Source: Cephalopachus bancanus (taxonomy: Eukaryota; Chordata; Mammalia; Primates; Tarsiidae). From it: DNA of 64,000 nucleotides. The position numbers and the translations under genes are program-made. The DNA is taken from positions 3,968,001-4,032,000 of the forward strand of contig JAPVLO010000232.1 of NCBI GenBank assembly GCA_027257055.1, in the 5' to 3' direction. The stretch's first letter is position 1, and each line of letters opens with the position of its first letter. Positions 55,248 through 64,000 of this stretch are shown piece by piece. Under the pieces are notes generated by a model. The model made no database searches, was not told the origin of the DNA, and saw nothing but the letters and a program-made list of their open reading frames with translations.

Positions 55248-56530
55248 TTAATGGAGATTCTTGCTGTGTAGGCACTGGTGGTGGTTATGAGAGTGTCTGA
55301 AGCCGGTGTGTGTGTCACACACAGGTGCTTCTGAAAGAGAAGAGCAGAATATCGGTCTCCTAATTATGTGTTGCTTCTCAATGGCATCTGTTCTTATCAT
55401 AGTAGCACCAGGCGTTACTGGCTCAATCAATACTTGTGTATTAACTGGAGACAATCGATGGAAAAATTAAAAAGGAAAGTCAAGGTAATTGGACTAAAGC
55501 TGCTGCTCATGAGTTTTTAATAATTACTTTCGCTTCCTCTTGTTTTCCCATCTCCAGAAAAATAGGGCCTGATTGAAGGACTGGGTCGTGTTTGACTGAG
55601 GACATGTCAAAATTATACTCAGCCAGGCAGGAAATAAAATTAAGCTGTATTTGTTTTAGAGCAGTGAAAAGGGCCTTGCGTGATGGCATGGGAAGAATAG
55701 ACATTGATTCAAATGTGCCCGTTAGCAGCTGTGCCATTGTCAGTACCTGCTTTGTGTCACCAGTTTCTGCACCACTGGCAGTGGCACACTCACAAGCAGT
55801 GTGACATGTCATGTATTTAAGCTCCAGAGGACGACAGTGGATGAATTTCTCCTAGAATCATCAGGATATCTTTGGAACTTAGATGATATCCTTTATAAAA
55901 CAATACAAGTCAACCCCATGGCTTTCATTGCAGGGCATACTTCATCCATTGTTCTTTGTGAACATAATTGCTAGAGATCACTGCCCATTTAGTAGGCTTC
56001 AATCAGCAAGCCATCCACATTAAGGGAAGGAGCCTGATTTGTGGTTTTAAGCTTCTTTGACATTTCCATGTCCTGGTGCTGGGAAGTCTTCTAAATAAGT
56101 CACAGCCACCCTATTCTTACTGCTGATTACAAGGCTGGTGTGTCTGCCACTTAGGGGAAGGGAAAAAAATAGAGGAATCCCTAGTTGGGGAGAGATAAAT
56201 CTAAGGAGAAAGGATAGGCTAGTGAGAGAGATATTTCATGTTTTATGTCCATTTACAGTCTTCATTTGCACTATTTCTGTCATCTCAAAGCACTTTATAA
56301 ACTTTACAACCAAATTATGTACCAACATCATTTCATTCACTGCTGATATGTAGCTGTTAAACATCTGCCAGGTACATATTTCCTGGAGGAAAAAAAAGTA
56401 GAAGAGAATTAGATCTTGTTCAATGTACAGAGAAAATTTAAATAAGGGAAATATAAAATGAAGATAGAGGAAATAGTAAACTCTTAGCGTCCCCAGTCCC
56501 CGGCCCACAGACCTTCCCTATGTTTCTCCT
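55248..56530. other. single-copy non-coding DNA
   Basis: No repeat recognised. 55590-55815 has balanced, non-repetitive sequence with overlapping frames on both strands (101 codons -, 70 codons +) and could be a conserved non-coding element. This cannot be tested here. A gtgtgtgtcacacac palindrome lies near 55306-55322. Confidence 0.35.
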
Positions 56531-56640
56531 AAGTTTGTTCATCAGAAGTGAGTGATAGGATCAGGATTTGAATCCAGGATAGTCTAATTTCAAAGCACAA
56601 GCTCTTAAACTTTTTATTACACTATAATTTTTATTATTGT
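56531..56640 (-). mobile_element. MIR SINE fragment
   Basis: 'agtgataggatcaggatttgaatccaggatagtctaatttcaaagcacaagctcttaa' follows antisense MIR through its tRNA-like part (ggatttgaacccaggcagtctgactccagagcccatgctcttaa). Confidence 0.8.
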
Positions 56641-57375
56641 TATTTTTAATTCCCTCTGGGGAAGATGAAATCTTTGAAGCATAGTCTTTACTCAGTGAAC
56701 CTAAAATCTACTTGATGGCAGAGATGTTAGGAAGTTGGTTTTAGAGAGTGAGATGGAGAGTTGAATTTATGCCCAAAGGCATCAAAAAGTGAGATGTGGA
56801 AACACAGGACTAGAGCTTTGGGAAGAATTGCTATTCTCAATGTTACACATAGTCTTGTATTATTCCACCACTAGTGAGCTTGTATGTGTGCATCCCTGCT
56901 ACACGTAGAACTTCTAGCAAGTAAAGCCTGTTGGGACAGGGATTGCACCAAGGCTCTCAGAAGCCTCTTGACTTTGTATGCCCTCTAGCTGAGGCCAGTG
57001 AGTTGCAAATGCAGCTCACCCTGGGCATATCTGAAGCCTAAATTATTTATTTACTGCTTATTGTCTGTGATCCCAAGTGTTTAGGAGGTTCTAGCTGATG
57101 TTTTCATGGTGAATATAGTATATAATAAGAATGTATTCCTTTACAAAAAAAAAGTTATTCCAAATACATTACTTTTGGGTTAGCAATGTTTAGAAATTTG
57201 CCAAGGAGATAAGTTTTGAAACCCATTTTTGTTCTCTTCTAAGAGGAAAGTTCTTTCTGAACCTCTGCCTTTTTCTTCTTCTATATTCGTGGCTTCCGTT
57301 GTCATTTCATATTTTTATCTTTATTGTTTCCATATTCACCCTATAGAAAGTTTGTATGCCAAATACCAAGTAAGA
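56641..57375. other. single-copy non-coding DNA
   Basis: Nothing recognised. Confidence 0.4.
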
Positions 57376-57620
57376 GGGATGGAATACTATGCAGCCATCA
57401 AGGCAGTATAATCTAGTTATAAGAGCTTAGACAGGAGTTTAAGCTATGCTTTTATGTTAGGTGTATAATCTTGGGCTAGTTACTTAAATTTACTAATTTC
57501 TTAATCTGTACAATGAGGATAAAAGAAGTACCTATCTTCTAGGCTTATGATAAATGTTAAATGAGAAACATATAGTAAGTGCTGTGTACACAGTGCTCTG
57601 TAAATGTTAACCTATTTTAT
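57376..57620 (+). mobile_element. MIR SINE preceded by a 25-bp L1 scrap
   Basis: 57403-57620 is a nearly complete MIR: 'gcagtataatctagttataagagctta', 'ataatcttgggctagttacttaaatttactaatttcttaatctgtacaatgaggataa', 'taaatgttaaatgag', 'gtgctgtgtacacagtgctctgtaaatgttaa'. Just upstream, 'gggatggaatactatgcagccatcaa' is an L1 ORF2-end motif with no flanking L1. Confidence 0.85.
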
Positions 57621-57992
57621 AATACAGCTATTATTGAATTATGTTCACAGGGTATATCTAATGGCATAGAAAATGCTCATGAAAGAAACAGGATATGAAA
57701 TGACTTATGATCACAACTGTGTAAAACAAGCACTTAAGCATTTTAAAAAGTACTGGAATACAATGGAATAAAATGGTAATTAAGATTTGTTTTCAAACTC
57801 TTTTTTTTCTATCTGAGTAACTTATCACAATCCACAATTAGGTTGCTGGTTTGTTTACTTGGTTTTGGTTATATGTTTCTCTCTCATGCACGTGTTATGG
57901 GAAAGGAGGCATGTCTACCTTTTCTGCCATTGTATATCCCGTTATCTAATGCCAAGTGTCTGTCTTGTGCAAAAGGACTATTTTTAAATCAT
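57621..57992. other. single-copy AT-rich DNA
   Basis: Nothing recognised. Confidence 0.4.
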
Positions 57993-58007
57993 TATTTCAG
58001 CTTTCTT

Positions 58008-58293
58008 TTTTTTGAGTTGGAGTCTCACTCTGTCGCCCAGACTGGAGTGCAGTAGCCGCACCCGGCCACCGCAACCTCGACTTGCTGGGCTCCGGCGATC
58101 CCTCCACCTTAGCCTTCCAAGTAGCTGGAACTACAGGCATGCGCTATCACACCCAGCTAATTTTTGATTTTTATTGTACAAACGAGGTCTTGCCAAGTTG
58201 CCCAGGTGGGTCTCAAACCCGCGGGCTCAGGTAATACCCTTGCCTCAGCCTCCCAAAGTACTGGAATTACAGGCTGAGCCACCAAGCCCGGCC
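58008..58293 (-). mobile_element. Alu, lineage-specific dimer, perfect 15-bp TSD
   Basis: A full antisense Alu with an exact duplication tatttcagctttctt at 57993-58007 and 58294-58308. In sense it carries ggctcagcc and GCGGG-TTTGAGA-CCCAC. Confidence 0.96.
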
Positions 58294-58444
58294 TATTTCA
58301 GCTTTCTTAAAGACATGTTATTATCCTACAGTTTATGACAAAGTATCAAAGAATTTTTTGGGGGGGAGGGAAGTGGCCATTTTAATTCACAGCCTTTATT
58401 TTACTTCTTTGATGTTTTTATCTTTGGCTTTTAAACAATCTAGG

Positions 58445-58476
58445 AAAATAGTGGGAAATTAATTTCCCACTATTTT
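58445..58476. repeat. perfect 32-bp palindrome
   Basis: aaaatagtgggaaatt is followed directly by its exact reverse complement with no spacer. It lies in single-copy DNA 150 bp from an Alu. Confidence 0.98.
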
Positions 58477-60573
58477 GTTGTAAATCTACTAAAGTTCTTT
58501 TTTGGTTAGGCTAGTTGCAAGTGACATAGAGCGCTTCAAGTTATTTTGTTTGTTAAATGTTACCTTAAAGCCTTACTGTAAAAATGTTATTTCTGTTTTT
58601 AATTCCAAAAATTGTAACCTGGCTACCATATCACAGATTCCTTCAGTAGTTTACTCAGTGATAATTTCCACAGTGCTGGAGTCCTCACCTAGTATGTTTT
58701 TGACTCACTGAGGCACGGAGCATTTTTACCCAAGTCTGAGTTACATGTAGACCACATGCCGAGATGCCAGAGAGGAGAGATGCATGCTTCTGTGCCCAAG
58801 ACTTTGCTTTCCAGTAAACTTGGCCCTGACATTCTTTGTCGGGGTTCATAAGGTTTTCTGGCAGCTCTGTAATTCAGTGCTCATTTTTAAAGATGAGGCT
58901 TCAGTAAAACAGAATTGTAATGATACACACAAGTTCATACAGAGAGAATTCAAACAGAATGCAGAAACCTTTTCAACTGTTGCTAAAAAAATTTCAAAGA
59001 TGCAGCCCTTCTTTCCCATGATTCTTCATCCAGCTGCCAGATGACAGCAAGAAATCTACCGTGGTTTCTTATAAGTCAGGACAGAGTTTTCTCTTTTCTA
59101 AAGATGGCCTTGCAGAAGCACTTTGAGAAAGCAAAAGGAGGAGACGAGTGAGAAAAAGAGAAGAAGGAAGTCGGAGAGAGGTTCAGAAGGGTGTGCCAGT
59201 GACACAGCTACACCTGGGCTCGCTACGATGCACAGTTGCCAAATGGATGGCACGTTGTTTGAAGCAACATGTAGAGCAGCAGTGGACCTCTAAGTCTGCC
59301 GTAGAAGGGACGTAACCAGAGGGAGGTGATGAGTCTTCCAGGAGCATTCTATTCCTCTGAAGGGCTAAGCTTCTCTTCCCTGCGCCCTTGACTACCAAGT
59401 AGTTGGCAATTCTGTTTTCTGAAATGATGTACTGTTGTTCTATATTCAGACCTATTTCTTTAAATGTAATATCAGAATGCATTGCAGTGAACATACTTAA
59501 GAACAATTACTATTGGAAGTAATGTGGTTCACAACAGAGACAACTGCACATCTAGTAGAAAGAACTGGGCGTGCTGAACTGCAATTAGGGCCATGGGGGT
59601 AGTGGTGGTAGTCGACATCACTGTCATTATTTTATTTTTCTTACAGGAAATGTACTTGGCATGCTTAACTTGTAGTAAGAACTCTAAGGGGATTAGTAGT
59701 AACAACATTTTTTAAAAATCACACTAGCAATATTCACAGAATTGGTATGCTGTATCAAATGAAATAACCTGTGAATTGATCTTGAAATGTACATATACTG
59801 AAATATGTGCTGATAGGATGATGGTGCTGGTGATACCCTTTTTGACTCTGCTGGTTGAGAATGAAGGCAGAGTGAGCTGTCCAGCCCTCTTGGGGTCAGG
59901 CTGGGCGGACACCCTGGCCCCTCAGCTGTTCGTTGCTCCCTGCTTCCTCAGCCCCGCCCAACACAGCTGTTGCTATTCTGAGACAACATTTTAAATTGTA
60001 TTATGCAGCAAGAAAAAACGGCAGTCAGGGAGAACATTAGTTGTTTTCTTGCCTGTCAGTCACCATCACATAATTGCACATCCACATCCTGACTGAGAAT
60101 TTGGTCCTTTGGAGTTTGGTGTCTTGTTACCTTTTTGCTCCCTGTCTCACATTAGAGAGAAGAGCCCAGAGTCAAGGAGGCCATCTGGAAGTCCGCTTAT
60201 CTTCTTTTCCTGTGGGCATGTGCCTTAAGCCTTGTGCCAGGCCATCCCTGTTTGCAGATCTAGGAGCTGCTGGTACAGTCTGACCTGAGGCATGGTAGAG
60301 CTCCTATTTGCCCCCAAATTCTTCTTTCACTGGTGAATTATTGAACTAACATTTTTCTGCCTGGTCTTAGGTTTCTACCATCAGAGTTACTACTTTGGAT
60401 TAGATAATGAAACTGAGGGTTTTTTTCCAAATGCGATACCATTTTGAAGGAAGACTTAAGATCTTAGGAATCTACAGTTACCTTGTTTAATACACTTTAT
60501 TAATAATCTAAGAAGGTACAAAGAGTTAGAACAAACTTCTAGAGGGGGAGGTAAAGCCTTCCAGTGAATGAGC
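58477..60573. other. single-copy non-coding DNA
   Basis: Nothing recognised over about 2 kb. Frames of 86 codons (+, 58784-59044) and 107 codons (-, 59183-59506) have no domain. Confidence 0.4.
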
Positions 60574-60720
60574 CCCAGTGATGAGAGGAGCCCCAAAGCC
60601 CCAACCTGGGAAGGGCTCGGAGGAGCCCCACAAAGGCCCAGGAAAGGAAGAACTCAGAGGAGCCCCACAAATGCCCAGCCTGGAAAGGGCTCATAGGATC
60701 TCTCAAAGCCCCAGGGAAGG
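60574..60720. repeat. short GC-rich minisatellite (34-38 bp unit)
   Basis: About four imperfect units of the form gaggagccccacaaa-gcccag-ctggaaagggctc. The array keeps a 131-codon frame open (60578-60973, +), but the protein is low-complexity at its start and no domain is recognised. Confidence 0.85.
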
Positions 60721-62300
60721 ACTTAGTTGCACTGAGGGTCCCCAGATCATGTCCATATTTGGAGTCACTAGAAGGACTCAGCATGTAATTGTACTTATGG
60801 TTGAGACTGGTCACAGTGATGTAGTGAGGTCACACATTGAACGACTAGGGAAAAGCCAGACATGGGATCCAGAGGATCTACAGACAAACAGCCTTCCCAT
60901 GCTCTCTGCCTTCCCTGAGAGGGTCACGTGGAACACTGTTCTTCCAAAGACAAAAATGCAGCCACATGCGTGAGAGATTCAGGTCAGGGACTGGTCACCT
61001 GGTCATGTGGGCCCCTTCTCCCTAGCACGTGCCAGAATTCTAGACTCCCAGAAGGAAGTCATGTGTTTTACATAAACCGCATTGTTTTCATAGTCTAGGC
61101 ACAGTAAGCCACCATTACCAGTTAAGGAAAGATGAGATCACTTCTAAAACCCAAGTTCCTAAAGGCTAGTCAAAGGCCAGCTTGCAAGCCGGCCCTTCTT
61201 AGGATAGCAGCCTCAGGTTTGCTATGTTAACCCTCTGTGCACAAAGAGTACTTGGCTTCCACGGTTTTACCTGAAGGGTGGCATGGCAGAACAGGCTCAG
61301 GAGCCCAGGCAGGCGGTGTCTGTCCTCACAGGCTTGAGGTAGACACCTCTGTCCTTGCAGTGTAGGTGTAACTCACCATTAGTAATTCAAGTGAATTTCA
61401 TTGCTTGGAAATTAAATCCAAGGTATTCTGGTGCCTCCTTTTTTCTGAGAATCACTGCTCCTGCTGCGAGACTCTCCAGCGAAGCCCCAAAGGTGGTGGA
61501 AGGGAGATCTCTCCCCTAGGTAGCCACTTTACAGTTTTGTCCATGCCTCTGAGTTCTGATGGATGGTAGCCTATATATAAAAGCCACATACATAATAAGT
61601 CCAAACACCTCTAAAAATGTAACATAATCGTTTTGAGTCTTGTTCAACCTCTGTCATAATTAATCTAATCTTGTCATACTTAAAGGGATAACATGCCTAA
61701 AATTTTGGTTCAAGCACCAAGCAGGATCAAGTATTAACTAGTATTTTAACATCAAACCAATGATCCATTCTTTTCTAAGCTAAATTGCTTCTCTGTCTAC
61801 ACTGCTGTGAGATTCAGTAGAAGGCAAGAACCCTAACCACTCGCTTAACGTGTTTTTGCCCTTTCTTGTTGGCCTTCCCAAATGTGGTTGGCTTTTTTTT
61901 TTCTTTTTTAACCAGTGGATTTTGGTGCCATGAATACTAAGCAGATAAGGCACTAAGACTGAAATGAGATTGCTGGAAATTTATAGGAAGAGAAGGAAAG
62001 CCAGAAGGCCTAGTGTTGTGATTTTCTTGCCCTAAGCAGAGAAGAGGGGTTGTGCATTAGAGTTACCTGGGGAGTCGCACTACCTGGACTCTGTTCCTCT
62101 ACTGCCATGCCTCCACTGCCACTGACTCCTTTCTTCTAAGATTCTGCGTTCTGTTTGCCCTCAATACCGAGCTACTGTTATGAGTCATTGATGGAAGCAT
62201 GTTCTATATTTCAAGAATATTTAGATCTCTATATATTTAAGGATTACTGACCTGAAACAGGATTTCCAAAGCAGCCATTGAACTCCAGTCTCTTTTTCTA
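60721..62300. other. single-copy non-coding DNA
   Basis: No repeat or gene recognised. Confidence 0.4.
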
Positions 62301-62602
62301 ATTTTTTTTTTCTTTTCTGAGTTGGGGTCTTACTCTGTTGTCCAGGTCAGAGTGCCATGGCACAATCACGGCTCACCGCAACCTCAGTCTCCTGGTGTCA
62401 GGCAGTCCTTCTGCCTCAGTTTCCCAAGTAACTGGGGTTACAGGCACATGCTACCAAGCCCAGCTAATTTTTTGATTTTTTGTAGAGATGAAATCTCACT
62501 ATGTTGCCTGGACTGGTTTTAAACTCCTGAGCTCAAGTATTCCTCCTGCCTTGGCCTCCCAAAGTGCTGGGGTTACAGGCATGAGCTGCCACACCTTGCC
62601 TG
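62301..62602 (-). mobile_element. AluJ-like, old (antisense)
   Basis: 'gagttggggtcttactctgttgtccaggtcagagtgccatggcacaatcacggctcaccgcaacctc' and 'gttgcctggactggttttaaactcctgagctcaag', ending 'ggttacaggcatgagctgccacacc'. Generic old Alu, without the lineage-specific one-base deletion (catgagc). Confidence 0.92.
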
Positions 62603-63881
62603 GATTTCAGTTTCTTAGGAGGTCTTAGGCTGTTATGGTTTTATATGGTGCCTGGTTGGATATTCAGAGCACCTGTGGTAGCTCACAGGTTTCTCCTGAG
62701 TGGACATATATGTGACTGCAGCATGCCTGCAGTGCTGCACGCTGTGAGGACTCCAGCTTTGAAGCTGTGGTCAAAGGGTGGTACTTGAAAGACAGTACGT
62801 GGTGTGAGGGCATCATGGACTGGTTCTGAACTTTTTCGAGTAACTTCAGACCCATTTTTGGAGAACACAGAGTTTCCTGAAATACAGGAATCTGACCACT
62901 TGGACAGAAGTTGTTTGTGCTTCAGACTCACCCATGTATGTTAGCATGGAGGAGGACCATTTTGGCAGAGAGTACTTTTTCTGAATTGCTTTACTGAATT
63001 CTTTGCGTTTCTTGTTTCATTGAAGACCGTCAAAATATTGGGAAGGCCAGCTTATTTCATAGGCACAAAGGTAGCTTTAATTGCTTGCATGAAGTTGGGG
63101 CCTGTCTTTTTCCTTTCCCAACCAAGCATCATTTATTAGCACTTCTCTGATAGTTGTGTGTAATTGCACTAGTGTTCATCATTCCCAAATGTTACCGTTA
63201 CATCATTTGATATTTCAGTCACATTCCTAAGCAGTTGTACCAAAATACAGCTCTATACTCCTGCTTGAAATCTGGAAATCCAATTAGTAAAATATCTGGG
63301 CTGGGGAGGGTTAGTGAGGGAAAGACCTGAGAAAACGTGTCACCCAAAATAGTCTGAAATGTCCTCGCTGCATTGCCTCCATTCAGATTTGATTTGTCAG
63401 CATGTAAGAGGGTGTTACATCTTCTAGAAACTGCTTGATTTCCTTTTCATTCATGTTTAGTTGGTTTTCATGCACTGAATTATGGCAGGAAGGCAAAAGT
63501 TAGGAGGATGATGTCAGTGAGCAAATAACTCCATAGATAGCAGCATCAAGATGTAGGTGTCTGCCAGTGTTTGTTGCTGAATAGTCAGAGGAAGGAGACT
63601 AAAGTGAAGCTACTACTATTATAAACTGGTAGAATTTTCTCCGATGGTCAAATGTAAGTACAGTACAGTAATGATTGATAATAAGGGGTGCTCTGATACA
63701 CTGTGAGTTATGCGTATGTGCCATTTTAAAATCCAACTTGATGTTACTTTAAATTAATGCTAACACATAGAATGACATAACATTTAATTAATAATAATTT
63801 TCCTTCTTAGAATTTAGAAGTCCTGACAAGTATTGTTTCTAAGATCATGTCTCAAGTTGTTCAAAGAAACAGAACTGATCT
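62603..63881. other. single-copy non-coding DNA
   Basis: Nothing recognised. A 'gcagcatgcctgcagtgctgc' self-complementary patch lies at 62717-62739. Confidence 0.4.
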
Positions 63882-64000
63882 TTCTTTTTTTTGGTCTTCT
63901 TTTTCTGAGTCAGGGTCTCACTCTGTCACCCAGGCTGGAGTGCAGTGGCATGATCATAGCTCTACACAGCCTCGAACTCCTCCTGCCTCCTGAGTAGCTG
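63882..64000 (-). mobile_element. Alu, cut by the window edge
   Basis: The right-arm end of an antisense old Alu: 'gagtcagggtctcactctgtcacccaggctggagtgcagtggcatgatcatagctc'. The remainder lies outside the window. Confidence 0.9.

Noticed and set aside
62050..62110. MER20-like hAT fragment ('gcattagagttacctggggag')
   Set aside because: The similarity is a single short block. No terminal repeats or second block found.
1..64000. CRISPR array, prokaryotic operon, plasmid origin or phage
   Set aside because: The tandem arrays present lack regular unique spacers, and Alu/L1/MIR content identifies the DNA as primate nuclear.

Overview
This window reads as nuclear DNA of a primate, most likely a tarsier. 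It contains dozens of dimeric 7SL-derived Alu elements, an arrangement specific to primates. The abundant, best-preserved copies belong neither to the AluS/AluY families of monkeys and apes nor to the lemur/galago type. They share private features: left arm reading ggtggctcagcctg, a cgggttcgagacccgcc block, an acttggcgagacctcatc block, and a 3' end reading gactccaactc before the poly(A). Old AluJ-like copies are also present. That combination points to a haplorhine lineage outside the anthropoids. The species call is an inference.

No protein-coding exon, rRNA, tRNA, snRNA or CRISPR array could be supported on either strand. The longest reading frames (186 and 183 codons) are antisense readings through Alu elements. 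The window is best read as intron or gene-poor intergenic DNA made of transposon layers over single-copy sequence.

Layout. Positions 1-2.5 kb: single-copy DNA with two MIR relics. 2.5-5.5 kb: Alus around a probable LTR and an L1M 3' end. 5.5-11 kb: an old L1 interrupted by an MLT1 LTR, Alus, and a younger L1 tail that itself carries a free Alu left monomer. 11.2-13.3 kb: an ERV1-type LTR (minus strand) and an MST-type MaLR LTR. 13.6-24 kb: dense lineage-specific Alus, a dead mariner, a second ERV-like LTR and a well-bounded 572-bp solo LTR flanked by a 4-bp target duplication. 24-37 kb: MIR, L1M, L2 and Tigger-type relics plus scattered Alus. 37-47 kb: largely single copy, with a long antisense L2 broken by two hAT MITEs and an Alu. 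47-55 kb: sparse repeats, an unexplained GC-richer block near 51.2-51.9 kb and an unusual 42-bp tandem/inverted repeat near 53 kb. 55-64 kb: mostly single copy with few Alus, a perfect 32-bp palindrome and a small minisatellite.

The most interesting signal is in the young Alus. A one-base deletion has restored a tRNA-like A box, and their B-box region now folds as a perfect tRNA T-arm mimic (5-bp GCGGG/CCCGC stem, 7-nt TTCGAGA loop). A derived subgroup also carries a 5-nt deletion just downstream. This suggests a lineage-specific improvement of the internal RNA polymerase III promoter.
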